DNA of 64,000 nucleotides from Nereocystis luetkeana (Eukaryota > Sar > Phaeophyceae > Laminariales > Laminariaceae): assembly GCA_031213475.1 (NCBI GenBank), contig JARUPZ010000021.1, positions 186,001-250,000 of the forward strand, written 5' to 3'. A model generated the notes under the pieces. That model saw only the letters and a list, made by a program, of their open reading frames with translations. It was not told the origin of the DNA and made no database searches. The first letter of the stretch is position 1; the number at the start of each line of letters is the position of its first letter. Position numbers and translations under genes: made by a program. Shown piece by piece: positions 1 through 11,095 of the stretch.

Positions 1-767
1 TCGATTGCCGATGGCCGGCAATACACAGTCAAAATGTTCGAGGCAAACACGTAGTCACTGTCAGGTGACTAATAATACGTGAAGCTTCAACATAGAAGAG
101 AAGAAGATGGTGTGGTGACCCCAAGCCACATTGTTGATTGATTGCTCAGCTGGAAGCTGATGATGATGAGCAGATGTAGAGCAAAAGTAGAGTGAGCTCA
201 AAGGGGAGGGCGGTGCGCGTGTGCGCTCGCAGCTCGCAACAAAGGACGACCCTTGCACTTCGGTCAAACAAAAACAAAATGAGGGAATACCCTCGTATTC
301 CGTTCAAAATAAAAACAACGAAGAGAACCCCCAGATTTACTGTAAAGAACAATATATCTTGGGGTACATATCCATGACCCCAGTGTAGCCTATGTTGTTC
401 CTCCAACCAGAACTACATTGTATCAGTAAAACTATGCTACCGGTCTCGGAGGGATACTGAAGATACCCTTTCTATTATGCACCAATGATAGCACGTACTA
501 AATGTGCTGTCTACCGTAGATCATGTACGTACGTACCACAACAACAGTAGATCCATGGCACTACTCGTCATTGGGACTTTATTTTGTGCGTACGGGTGCA
601 CAGCAGTATATGCGTAAAAAGACAGCTGCTGCTATCCTGCTATACAGTATAACTCAGACTGGAAAACTGCCTGTTGTACATATAATGCGTAAATGTATAC
701 CAGATGATGTAAGTGTAATAGAGTAACGAATATGATGGTTACTGACAAGTAAGTATCATCTCTAATA
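1..767 (-). repeat. LTR copy (3' LTR if the element is on the minus strand), cut by window start
   Basis: Collinear with 3105-3871 at an offset of 3104 bp, with two mismatches. It contains only short reading frames in all six frames. Confidence 0.7.
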
Positions 768-2194
768 CCTCCTCCCGTTGAGCGTACACTTTCTTACTCT
801 GCGTTACATGCTAAAACTTCTTAAAAAGAAACACACATACATGCAACATCAAGGAGTGATATTGTTTTGGGAACACTTACTTGTACATAATGTGCCTGTA
901 TGATGGTTCCAAGGATATTCAGTTGTACATGATGTACCTACCGGATGAGATCCAAGGAGTGAATTCAACACATAAAAGGGCAATAAAATAACCGAACATA
1001 GAATCGTTCTGTTCTATATAATACTACTGCAACACCTGCTTGTATGAGGTGGGTGTGTATACCTAAACTACATACGAGGGTTGCTACAGGAGTACCTGGT
1101 AGTCTTTATAAAGTGAAAATGGTTTGTCGATCCGCTACAATCACAGGAAAGAATAAACCTGGTCGAAAGTTCCTGCCGCCCCAAAAATAAACAAAGGAAC
1201 AATGTGGACGATCACTGCAAGTGGTTTACTGCTTGCTCAAAAGACTACCAGATACAGTAAGTAGTACATTACCAGAGTTCCCTGCTGTATCCCCCAGGTG
1301 CGTCCCCGGGTAAAAAAGAAGATGCACACGATGATACATCCTGATGATGATGACACTCCAGCTTGTGGCGGTGGTAGTGTTCCATTCTCTGATGATGACG
1401 TTCCGGTCCCTGATGAGGAATCTTTAGTTAAATATTGTAGTTCTTGGTGATGTGGTGTTTCCCGGCCCCTGGCGAGGATACTCCAGCTCCCTATAATAGA
1501 TTTTGCTCGTGATTCACGAGGCTGACAAATCTACAGTAGTGGATGGCGCCTAGCAATGCCTCTAATCTACAGGAGTACTGTGATTGTCTTTGGAGTAGCT
1601 ATTAAAACAGCACCAAGCTACGTAAGTACTCGACGCGATGCACTATCGAGATTTGAGTTATTTCCAGGGGCCTCTCGTTGATGATCCCGCGGGGAGGTCC
1701 CTGTTGGAAATTTGTGAAGTCAGGGTCCCTTTTTACAGACGGTGGTACCGCCGGGAGTTACTTCTATACAACTGCAGCTCGGATTGCCCGAGGCTGACGA
1801 TCCACGATGTGGACTTAGGCAGAGCTCCTTAACCCCAGCGGTGCTGTGAGTTGTGGCGAAGTTGTCCTTGACAGCGTACAGCAGTATAATAATACTCGAC
1901 GTTGAGTCAAGATTTTTCGAGTCCACACTTCGTATGAGAAATATGGCCGGAGGTGAGATGCACACAGTAGATAGCAGTACTGCTCTGTGTGATCAAGACA
2001 CGAAACTAAACTGTTGTCGTACGTATCCTCCTCGGAGAAACTATTTGCTATAATTATAGTTCTTGTTTCAACGGTCGTGTGGGGTCACGGATCCACGTGG
2101 AGTCCAATGACGACTGTCGAAACAAAATCTCTCTGTGGCCGATGGCCCTCTTGGAGAAAGAAAATCTCTCTGGGGCCGAAGGCCCTCTTGGAAA

Positions 2195-2570
2195 TGTATC
2201 GAAATAAGTTCAGAGACAGCAGAACGCTTGTCGGGAGAGAACTTCAATGTCGCTGTTGCTCAGAGTAACTGAGGCTTACGATCCACGAGATGGACTACGC
2301 TCAGCAGAGCTCCTAACCTTCAGATTTACTGGGTTGTAATTTGGAGTTGCTGTTGGGCAGCGTACAGCGGGTTAATTTATTTATCGAAGTTCAGCGCTCC
2401 TTTAACAGACAGCAGAAATGCTTGTCGGGAGTTGACTTAAATGTCGCTGTTGCTCAGAGTAACCGAGGCTTACGATCCACGAGATGGACTACGCTCAGCA
2501 GAGCTCCTAACCTCAGGTTTGCTGGGTTGTAAAGTGGAGTTGCTGTTGTTCAGCGTACAGCAGCAGGTAC
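2195..2570. repeat. ~194-bp tandem repeat inside the LTR element
   Basis: The word GCTTGTCGGGAG starts at 2226 and again (as GCTTGTCGGGA) at 2420. The ~150 bp after each match closely, including GATCCACGAGATGGACTACG. A weaker third copy lies near 1740-1880. A smaller duplication of about 35 bp (CTCTCTG.GGCCGA.GGCCCTCTTGG) sits at 2130-2195. Expansion of such units may explain the element's non-coding interior. Confidence 0.7.
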
Positions 2571-3104
2571 ACTCAAGGTTTTCTCGAGATTATTGGTCCT
2601 CGTCTATGGAAAGACAAAGCGGAGAAGGTGAGATTGTCACAACTCCTACGCGGTGGTACTCTGTAGGTGTCTCTATCGTAGTTACAGCAACTAGACTACA
2701 GCAGCAGTGAACTACAGCAGTACAGCAGTAGTGAACTACAGCAGTAATATATTGCCCTACGCAGGACCCTCGTACAAGCACGCGGTATATGTACCACGTG
2801 TCACTCACGTTTCAACGAAGTACGTGGACCTTCGATGTTTCGTTCCTCTCGTCGCAGAAGAAGCTTCCTTTTCGTCGTACGTAGCAGCAGGTTTCTTGAT
2901 CTTGAAAAAGTCCAGTCCTCCTCCTGCTGTATGTATAGCGAGCCAGTAGCAGTCCAGGGTGGCAGTCTTGGGCCACCGCTGCTAGTAGCTTGCCGCGTTT
3001 ACGCGTTTCGAGGCTACTTAACCTATTAAAGCTTATGGCGCAGAACCTACTAGGTATGGCGATTGGCGTGTGTACCAGCTCGTAACTGGTGTGTACGCCT
3101 AGAC

Positions 3105-3871
3105 TCGATTGCCGATGGCCGGCAATACACAGTCAAAATGTTCGAGGCAAACACGTAGTCACTGTCAGGTGACTAATAATACGTGAAGCTTCAACATAGA
3201 AGAGAAGAAGATGGTGTGGTGACCCCAAGCCACATTGTTGATTGATTGCTCAGCTGGAAGCTGATGATGATGAGCAGATGTAGAGCAAAAGTAGAGTGAG
3301 CTCAAAGGGGAGGGCGGTGCGCGTGTGCGCTCGCAGCTCGCAACAAAGGACGACCCTTGCACTTCGGTCAAACAAAAACAAAATGAGGGAATACCCTCGT
3401 ATTCCGTTCAAAATAAAAACAACGAAGAGAACCCCCAGATTTACTGTAAAGAACAATATATCTTGGGGTACATATCCATGACCCCAGTGTAGCCTATGTT
3501 GTTCCTCCAACCAGAACTACATTGTAACAGTAAAACTATGCTACCGGTCTCGGAGGGATACTGAAGATACCCTTTCTATTATGCACCAATGATAGCACGT
3601 ACTAAATGTGCTGTCTACCGTAGATCATGTACGTACGTACCACAACAACAGTAGATCCATGGCACTACTCGTCATTGGGACTTTATTTTGTGCGTACGGG
3701 TGCACAGCAGTATATGCGTAAAAAGACAGCTGCTGCTATCCTGCTATACAGTATAACTCAGACTGGAAAACTGCCTGTTGTACATATAATGCGTAAATGT
3801 ATACCAGATGATGTAAGTGTAATCGAGTAACGAATATGATGGTTACTGACAAGTAAGTATCATCTCTAATA
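3105..3871 (-). repeat. LTR copy (5' LTR if the element is on the minus strand)
   Basis: Second copy of the terminal repeat. It stops matching at 3871. The flank beyond holds three GTAAGGG units (3870-3891), a short telomere-like run. Just inside the element (3064-3100) lies an imperfect inverted repeat with GGCGT..ACCAG on one arm and CTGGT..ACGCC on the other. Confidence 0.7.
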
Positions 3872-4206
3872 GTAAGGGTAAGGGTAAGGGACGCAGGTGT
3901 ATCTGGCAGCTGGGAAGCAGTGCTTCGCTTTTTTCTTCTGATGATCTAGATCTTCTTTATTATTGATGACTAGAGCTGAGGAGGTGCTCTGGTAGAGAAG
4001 TGAGAGGTAGGGGGGTGGGACTCGACGCTCAGATATACTCGTCCCGCCCCACGCTACACGCTCTCCTAAATTCCTCTTATCTAACATACTCCTTAATAAC
4101 TTTCCTATGGCTACCGAACGTTCTTCTGCTAATAATGTAAGAACATCTCACTTTACGATCCTATCTGCGTTAAGGAATATTACTCTTGTCTAACGGCCTA
4201 TCCACC
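3872..4206. other. Intergenic, nothing recognised
   Basis: AT-rich stretch between the LTR element and the SINE. I see no coding pattern or structured repeat apart from the GTAAGGG run at its start. Confidence 0.5.
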
Positions 4207-4547
4207 TTTTTTTTCTTTTTCTTTTTTCTCATCTCATTCATTATCTTCGCACATCTTCTCTCTCTCCTTCCAACTCGTAACTCAGATCCGGGGTCACATA
4301 GCAGGCTCTTCTCCCCCCTTCCCGCTACGGTACGTGCCTTCATTTTTATCGCGAGAAGATTTCAGCCTTTTCTTCCCTCTTCGACTCGCATCGAATTGTG
4401 CCTACCCACGCTGCAAGGCGCTCTCAACAATTGAATCCTTTTTATTTTTGCAAATAAAGTCAAAGTCCGACCCACCTGGGGCTCGAACCCAGGACTCAAA
4501 CAAGTAGAATTCGAGGATAACCACTTGAACCACCGGGGCGACCGGCT
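4207..4547 (-). mobile_element. tRNA-derived SINE, full-length copy 1
   Basis: Read on the minus strand it begins AGCCGGTCGCCCC, carries an A box (TGGTTCAAGTGG, 4521-4532) and a perfect B box (GGTTCGAGCCC, 4479-4489) within a T-arm that can pair CTGGG with CCCAG, continues in an unrelated body, and ends in an A-rich tail (the T-rich run at 4207-4228 on the plus strand). The head is tRNA-like, but the acceptor stem no longer pairs, so it is a SINE head and not a tRNA gene. The same sequence recurs at 22449-22790. A target duplication is not clear here. Confidence 0.85.
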
Positions 4548-5352
4548 GCCTTAGAGAACATTCACGCTCTCAATCAGGCGAATATGTTGTTATTCCTAAA
4601 AGACGGTTTCTCTCAACTACCGGAATATCCGCCGGGTGAATCCATTCTTTGGATTATTCTCGTATTCCTCAGGCTACGACACTGCCGACTAGATTATCTA
4701 TAAAATCTAGAGCCCATGAGCACTCCACTCATATCACACTTAACTCAATCTCACCAATATACAAGTCTTGTACTTTGCGCCTCGTCCTCCTTCGTTTTGG
4801 TTGACTTGATATACCACGGCTGTACTCTGCTGTGCTGGTTGTGATCACATATTTCCCTCTGTGCAGACGAACTACTGCTGTACTAGGGCTGTCGTCGTAT
4901 ATACTGCTGTAATACGACGGTACACGAGACAGAAGGCAACGAGGAAGAAAAAGGAGGGAAAAAAAGAAAAAAAAAAGGGAGAACAGTGCTCGTAGTTCGT
5001 ACAGCAGTATAGTAGGTACCGGTACCAGGTAGGTACCAGGTATCTGTTTTAGGCCCTTGCCTTGAAATTTAGGAGGGGCGCTGCTCTGCAACGCTGACTG
5101 CTTTTCTTAAAACGGATACTATTTTTTTTCAAGTGTTGGCAGAACTGCCAAGGGAAGGGGTGGGTTGAGTGCTGGGGCAGACAACCGTCGTCCATATTTT
5201 CTGTGCGCGAATCTTTCGACGGAATTGCTTTTGACCACTGCTTTTTTTATACTGTTGGGTGTGTCTGGAAATTTCGGGGGGGGGGTTTCTGTCACAGGAG
5301 CAGTACGTAGCACCGGTAAGTACATACGAGTACCAAGTATATAGCAGAAAGC
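4548..5352. other. Intergenic, GGTACC- and CAGCAGTA-rich
   Basis: No convincing gene. It contains a purine run (about 4945-4985), a cluster of three GGTACC/ACCAGGTA words at 5015-5045, TACTGCTGTA words near 4885 and 4912, and a G run at 5276-5286. Confidence 0.4.
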
Positions 5353-5489
5353 ATGCACCTCCTACTCTTACTTCATGTGATCACAGCATGGATAACAGTA
5401 CAGGCGACCCAAGCAGAAACAAGGGGTGCCGTGGCTTATAGAGAAGTAGCGCTGTTGACGGGGGAAGGAATCGAGGAGGAGGTAAGGCC

Positions 5490-6085
5490 ACAGAGAGAGC
5501 GAGACGGCAGGGACTCTCTCCTAGGTACTGCGGATAGCAGTGTAGACCAGCAACACCGCACGACCTTCTGCGCGCTGAAACATGCGCGTAGCAGTGATAA
5601 ACCAACCATTTTTATGGACAGCGGGTTTTTGGTGGATGCTTCTTCAGGAGTGCTTGGGGGGGGGGGCTGGGCCCTTGCGGTTGGAGGTGGCAAGGTCAGG
5701 GGTACGAGAAGTAAGAGTAGGAGTAGTGTATGGGGGGAAGGGTTGGATGAGGTAGAAAAGCTAAAGAGAGAGCGGGACGGCAGGGACCCTCTCATGGGTA
5801 CTACCGATTGCAGTGTAGACCAGCAACACCGCACAACCTTCTGCGCGGTGAAACATGCGTGTAGCAGTAATAAACCAGCCATTTCGATGCATAGCGGGTG
5901 TTTGGTAGGTGCTTGTTCGGGGGTGCTTAGGAAGGAGAACTGGCCCCTTGCGGTCGGAGGTGGCAGGGTCAGGGGTACGAGAAGTAACTGTAGAGGTATG
6001 TGGGGGGAAGGGTTGGAGAATATTGTGGAAGAGCCGCACAGAAAGAGCGAGACGGCAGAGACTCTCTCCTAGGCACTACCGATGG
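5490..6085 (+). repeat. ~275-bp tandem repeat (2.2 units) holding a 239-codon open frame
   Basis: GAGCGAGACGGCAGGGACTC at about 5497 recurs near 5770 and 6045. A frame from the ATG at 5353 to 6072 stays open through both full units, because the unit is a multiple of three, and would encode a 91-residue repeat (RERDGRD..SVDQQHRTTFCA). It opens with a hydrophobic run (MHLLLLLHVITAW) that resembles a signal peptide. Unit-to-unit changes are mostly amino-acid replacing (Ser/Pro, Phe/Ser, Asp/His, Phe/Cys), and the antisense frame is also open for 148 codons. I therefore read it as a non-coding satellite with an accidental frame; a fast-evolving secreted repeat protein is the alternative. Confidence 0.6.
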
Positions 6086-6724
6086 CAGGGTCAGCAGCAG
6101 TCGTTAGGTGGTCGGTGGTAAACCAACCTGTGCTGCGGTGCGCCAGCCCAGCTTGGGCCCCCCACGAAAAGCTCGTGGGCACTGCTGTGTTCGGACGGCG
6201 TATACCAAGCAGGTATCCTTTCATATATTTTTATTTTTATTTTTGGGGCATATGTCTTTTCGGCTTCCAGTCTTTTTTTCGGTCTTTGTAAAAGAAAACG
6301 CACGGGCAAACGAAGTACAGCAGCAGCAGGCGACTAGGAGCCGGTGGCAAACTCATTTGTGCTACGCTTCGCCTGCCTAACTGTCTGTCCAGCTTGGGAC
6401 CTACTGTGGGATAGCCGCGTAAATGTTCGAAAAAAACGCGTCGTGTACCGGGTAGTATAGGTCGACATACCCTTTTTCTTTTTCTTTTATCGGGGTATCT
6501 TTCTTCTCGCCCTCGTGCAGCTACGGTATCTTGATCCTTTCTCTGCGAATATCTTCGGATGGCTTTTCTATCTTCCATCGCAACGAGAATTTCGAGAGGT
6601 GTTCCAAGTTCGTGTGGAAGAAGCTTCGAGTGGGGTGAGGATAATACTGGGGAAACATAACAAAACGAAAAACAATGCACCGGAAGCCGTCGTGTGTCTG
6701 TACCAGGCCTATTTTCTAGCCTTG

Positions 6725-6802
6725 TTTGTTGGGGCTCGACGAGTCTTCTTCTTCTTCTTCTTCATCTTCTTTTTCTTCTTCTTCTTATTCTTCTTTTTTT
6801 TC
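6725..6802. repeat. (TTC)n microsatellite
   Basis: CTTCTTCTT runs with T-rich interruptions. It makes a spurious run of Phe in the frame 6515-6856. Confidence 0.9.
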
Positions 6803-7224
6803 CACTTATTAACTAACTATAGACAGCGTGATGCCCAATTTATAACTTCATCATAGCAATGCCTCTTATAACAATGTGTTTTGAAAGTATACCAGGTATA
6901 ATACCTCACGTACTTCAAAATCAACTTTTGTCAGCTCCCTTCGTGCAACGTAAAAATAAATGTATCTCTCACATACTCCGAATCACATTTTGCAAGCTGC
7001 CTTCGTGCAACGTTCCAAGATTTTGTCCTTTCCGACGTCATCTTCGAAACACGCATATGTTCCTGCCCTCCTGCGCATTGAACATCCGGTCCGCGTCATC
7101 TACCACCGCTTCACGCGAAGTCCATCGAAGAAAGAGTCTTTCGAGCTACCGAGCGGTTCACTCAACCTCTCTGTCGTCTTTTGTACACTACATGCGTCGC
7201 ACTGTGAACTATTGCCGACAACAA

Positions 7225-7585
7225 AGCAGTACCTCCCCACCCGGCTGAACTTGCCAGAGGGCTGCCCATGTCCGAGCAGGGGGGGAAATGGGCGGCGGTG
7301 AGTAGTGCCCTGCAGTTTGCCGGCCTCCTTGAGCGGGGTGAGCTCAGCGCGAAGTCAGCCAGTTACGTGACGACCGGGGTTCACAACACCTTCGAGCACA
7401 TGGTGAGTGCCCTGGGGAGGAGTCCAACCTCTTCGTTCGTGCCATGCTCTCTTTTCGGCAATGCGTTGGATCTACCACAACAGGCCTACCTCGATTTCCC
7501 CCGGAGGAGGGAATGGCAAGCGACGGCCGCCCACTATCGTACGCTGTTCGCCGCGTACGGCATCCAACCGGAGGCTCTACATTAG
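7225..7585 (+). CDS. Unrecognised module, body copy 1 (fragment)
   Basis: Open plus-strand frame running from HPAELARGLP through GGKWAAVSSALQFAGLLERG and SYVTTGVHNTFEHMV (coding at 7361-7405) to REWQATAAHYRTLFAAYGIQP. The same order and spacing recur in copy 2, which is the best evidence that it was once protein. There is no start codon of its own. It continues in another frame as a linker containing PHVQECLAGPDADWEGRLTR. Confidence 0.45.
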
Positions 7586-7827
7586 ACCTCATGTCCAAGA
7601 GTGTTTGGCGGGTCCAGACGCCGATTGGGAGGGACGACTGACGAGGTGGACCCTCGGTGTCCAACGGGCGCTGGAGGCAGGTGACGCACTGCCTCCGTTT
7701 CCGACGGTGGTGGCGGCCCCACCGGAGCGAACGGACTCGGCGCAGGGGGACGACCGTTTAGCAAGAGGGCAGCCTGGTGAAAAGGGCACCGCTCCAGGTT
7801 CGGCAGAGAGCCGTGAGACCAAATAGG

Positions 7828-8363
7828 ACATCGCGCTAGTAGGCATTTGTATCTATTGCGGTGAGGACATAGAAAACTCTGATAGGAATTCAGAGGGCGA
7901 CCATCTGAGGGCAGCCATCACTTGTGATCATGACAACAGACAGTTGGGACACGCCGACTGCGTGCTGGATCGTGCGGAACGCCTCGCACGTGGACACACA
8001 GACCCGCGGCCATGCGTCGAGTGTGGCTCTGAATGGCCGGTAAGAACCCGACCTCCCCATCCGGGAGAGTTGACTGAGGATCTTCCCAGACCACGGCCGG
8101 GGGGAAGGTGGTCGGCAGTGGCAGGTGCCCTGCAGTTCGCCGAACTTCTTGAGGATGAGGGCACCCAGCTGGTACCGGCCAGATATGTCACGACTGGTCA
8201 TCACCACACGTTCGAGCACATAGTGAGGATCCATGAGAAGGAGCCCAACCTCTTCGTTCCTGCTGTGCTCCCTGTTCAGCGATGCTCTGGGCATGCCTCG
8301 AGTGGCTTTCCTCGCGGTCCCCCGCACGGGGGAATGGCAAGCGGCCGCCAACGACTACCGTGA
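7828..8363 (+). CDS. RING-like zinc finger plus body copy 2 (fragment)
   Basis: The frame opens just after a stop and reads CIYCGEDIENS, then a Cys-x8-His-x2-Cys segment (CDHDNRQLGHADC), then CVECG: a C-x2-C .. C..H-x2-C .. C-x2-C layout as in RING-type fingers. It is followed by PPHPGELTEDLP, GGRWSAVAGALQFAELLED and RYVTTGHHHTFEHIVR (8181-8225). It parallels copy 1 but also keeps the finger. RING fingers usually serve ubiquitin transfer; nothing here proves that role. Confidence 0.45.
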
Positions 8364-8409
8364 GCGTGTTGCCGCGCACGCCATCCGACCACGGGATATC
8401 ATGATCTGA

Positions 8410-9102
8410 CTCCCAAACCCGAGGATCTACATCCCACCACACGTCCAGGAGTATCTGGCAGGCCTCCACGCCGAATGGGAGGAGCGCCAGACTAGGTTGA
8501 CACTCGGGATAAAATATGCATTGGAGGCAGGTGACGTGGTGCCTCCTTTTCCGACGGCAGTCGCAGACACGCCAGGAGGGGCAGGTCAGGCGCTGGAGAG
8601 CGAGCCGTTAATAGGGGGGCAGAACGATCAGGGCGGCACTGCTGGAAATGCCATAAATAGCCGTCAGGCCGCGAGGAACAGGGACGCTACGTCAGCGGGA
8701 CAAGTGGGGACCCGCCGGACAACATCCAGCACAGCCCTGACCAGGTGGACCCTCGGGGTACTAAACGTGCGGGAAGGAGGGGATGCGCTACCTCCTCTTC
8801 CAACGGCAGAGTGAACCCCTGGAACCCAAACCGCGTTGGCGACAGTGGGCGATATGCCTCCTTGTCCGACGGCGGCAGTGTCCACAACGGAGGGAACGGT
8901 CCGGGTGGCGGAGAGCGATCCGCAAACTAGGGGCCAGGTGGAACAGGGGGGCGCCGCTAGGAGTGCCGTGGAAAGCCGTCACACCGAGGGGAGTAGGGAT
9001 GTCGCGCTAGCGGGACAAGCGGAGATCCCTCAGGCAGGGCCCAGTACCACCTCTGCAACATTTGCGGCGACAATGCCCCCTACATCAGCTGGAAGCGCAT
9101 AG
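8410..9102 (+). pseudogene. Linker copies 2 and 3 of the module
   Basis: The frame 8410-8814 reads RIYIPPHVQEYLAGLHAEW and LGIKYALEAGDVVPPFPT, matching linker 1 at 7590-7700. LTRWTLGVLNVREGGDALPP near 8740 starts a third linker, and a further piece continues to 9102 in another frame with MPPCPTAAVSTTEG. Gly/Gln/Ser-rich spacers (GGQNDQGG, RGQVEQGG) recur. This shows tandem growth of the linker. Confidence 0.4.
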
Positions 9103-9514
9103 GCCTCGCGTGAGGGCGGCCTAGGTGGAATCGAGGCGAACTTTGGAGGTTCCTGTCGAACTGCTGCGCGGTCTCTGCCTCCGGCGGCGGAAGCAACACC
9201 TCAGGGAGGAAAAGCTCTGGCGTCGAAGGGTGACTCGCGGATAAGGGGGCAGGTGGATCAGGGAAATGCTGAGTAGTAGGAATTGCCAACCTTCAAACAG
9301 CCAGAGACAGGGATGTCACGCCATCGGGACGCTTGAGAGTCCCCCTGATACCATCCGGCGCCACCCCAGCAACACCTGGGGATACTTCCTTTGAACCTGG
9401 TAGCGCCGCCAGGGAGGGGGGGGGCACAAAAGGCGGAGGGGATCGGCCACGTGGGTCTGGGAGGGGGTCACGAGCGATAAGCACTGGGAGAGGGGCCATC
9501 ACGAACCGGGGATA

Positions 9515-10061
9515 AATCTTTCGGCCCGTCGGCAGTGAGCCGCCCTCGGCTTCTGAACCGAGAGGGGGCAGCGAGTCGCCCTCGGCTCCTGGATCGAGAG
9601 GGAGCCGCGAGCTTCTGTCGGATCCTGGATCGAGAGGGGGCGGTGGTGAAGAGAGAGAGTTCCCCAGGGAAGGCGAAGGTAGCGAGGGGGGAGGATCAGC
9701 ATCGAGGAGTGTAGGGCGACTCCGTGCATTCATTGGCGGCAGTGAAGACGGCGTGATGTGCGGGGGATGCCGAGCGGCAGTCGCTCGGGGGCACCGAGTG
9801 GTAGGGCTGCCGTGTCGAAACCAGCACGGTATGCACGCGCGGTGTGTGATGGAAGCTGTTGGAAGGAGTTGGTTACACGCCCTACTTATTTGCGCTACAC
9901 GAGGGTGGACAGCCCACCATGGGAGACGGGCATCACTGCAGGCTGCAGTTCAGGTTGATCCTGGACTGCGTGTTACGGTCGCTGGACTTGGGGGAAGGCC
10001 GGAAAACAACTACGATGAACGGAGGGAAGAGCTTTGCTACCCGTGGGACCAGAATTCGTGA
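9515..10061 (+). CDS. Ser/Pro/Gly-rich stretch with third RING-like finger (fragment)
   Basis: One open plus-strand frame carries a Ser-Pro-Ala-rich repeat (SEPPSASEPRGG, SESPSAPGSRG, LLSDPGSRGG), then CGGCRAAVARGHRVVGLPC with NQHGMHARC. The C-x2-C .. C..H-x2-C spacing resembles the finger at 7828-8040. The segment after 9880 shows no recognisable domain. No start codon is evident. Confidence 0.4.
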
Positions 10062-11035
10062 GGAATAGCAGGGATACTCGATGATGCTTCGCAATGAACA
10101 TCTCCAACAACGTTTCATCACCGTTGTCAAGGTGCAGCCGGGGCTAGCTACTGTGCACGCCAAGCTTCCGACATATTTGTTTCCCGATAGCACCAGCTCC
10201 CCGCAGCACACACACTACAGGCGTCGCCTTGCCCACTCACGGGGCGAACGGAATGCTCCCACTCCGTGAATCATCCTTCCCCGCTCGCCCCGTGTACACT
10301 GATACTCCCCCTCCAGCAACGTTTCCGAATGCTCGCTCGACCCCTAAACACGCTACAGCTCTCCCGACGTACAATACCGGTACCACGTCGCACTATTGTG
10401 AGAATCGATAGGAAATATTCCAGTCGTCGGGCCTCCGACATGAAGACTAGGCAAAAACAGAATGGCAGACATGGCAAGGAATCCCGTTTCTTCGGACAAT
10501 AGTCTCCTATTGTCCCCTACGCCCACCATATATACACAGATCACGAAGGTAACGCGAGATGACTTGGCCATTTTTGCATGGCTTCAACATAGCAATCACC
10601 TGGCGCCTACCAAAGGAATGAAGTCCTCCAAATTCGTCGTGCAGTTTCCGAGCTATTAATAGGTAGGTTATTCTTCATGCTGACAAGTGCCGCTGGCCTA
10701 GGAAAGCACCCCGAACGGCATCGCGCTGATCCTCCCCGGCTTGGAACAAGCGCGTAAAGAAGCACCACCCCCAAGCAATAGCGCAAGACGCTCCACGTCC
10801 ATCCGTCCCGTCCGAAGCCCCGAAGCCGACACTACCAGGCCACGTTTGCCGGAGTTGCGCGTAACCGGACCCTAAAGTAGACCCCGGACGAGCTGCTTGA
10901 TCTTCGGTCATCCGTTTGAGTGGTTGTGCCAATAGTGGAGAGAGGGCGCGAAAGAAACAGGCGCGGACGCATATCCGAAAGAAGACTCGGGAGCAGGCGC
11001 GGACACAAAGACGCGCGCTCATGAACCCTGAAAAG
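10062..11035. other. Intergenic, nothing recognised
   Basis: Several 60-115 codon frames on both strands overlap one another, and none has domain-like sequence. Confidence 0.4.
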
Positions 11036-11090
11036 ATATATACATATATATATATATTATATATATAAATATATATATAGAGAGAGAGAC
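11036..11090. repeat. (AT)n / (GA)n microsatellite
   Basis: ATATATAC and TATATATA runs followed by GAGAGAGA. Confidence 0.9.
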
Positions 11091-11095
11091 GCGAA

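Larger units (their letters stand above)
1..3871 (-). mobile_element. LTR-type element, non-coding, recent
   Basis: Two direct repeats of at least 767 bp (1-767 and 3105-3871) bracket a 2337-bp interior. They differ at only two positions, which implies a very recent insertion. Directly beside the first copy (768-776) the minus strand reads a purine tract, GGGAGGAGG, where a polypurine tract should be, so the element most likely runs on the minus strand, with its 5' LTR at 3105-3871. The interior holds no gag, protease or polymerase reading frame, so this is a non-autonomous (TRIM/LARD-like) element or an emptied fossil. The outer edge of the first copy is cut by the window, so LTR length, target duplication and primer-binding site cannot be fixed. 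The LTR does not end in TG..CA at the visible edge. A tandem repeat with a 3104-bp unit is the alternative. Confidence 0.6.
7216..10061 (+). pseudogene. Decayed GC-rich duplication of a RING-like / VTTG-H-TFEH protein module
   Basis: This stretch is clearly more GC-rich than its surroundings and coding-like on the plus strand, but the frame is interrupted several times. It contains two copies of one protein module plus extra linker and finger copies, in the order body 1 (7225-7585), linker 1 (7586-7826), RING-like finger (7828-8040), body 2 (8041-8409), linkers 2 and 3 (8410-9102), Ser/Pro/Gly-rich stretch (9515-9740), RING-like finger (9742-9880). The bodies share WxAVxxALQFAxLLE and YVTTGxHxTFEHxV. 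The linkers share IYIxPHVQExLAG, LGVxxALEAGD and PPFPT. I do not recognise the family. It could be the relic of a multicopy mobile-element protein or of a host RING protein. Confidence 0.5.

Noticed and set aside
3870-3891. Telomere-like GTAAGGG run beside the LTR
   Set aside because: Three units only; the unit is not a standard telomere motif.
4479-4547. tRNA gene
   Set aside because: The B box and T-arm are good, but the acceptor stem does not pair, and the sequence is the head of a SINE present twice.
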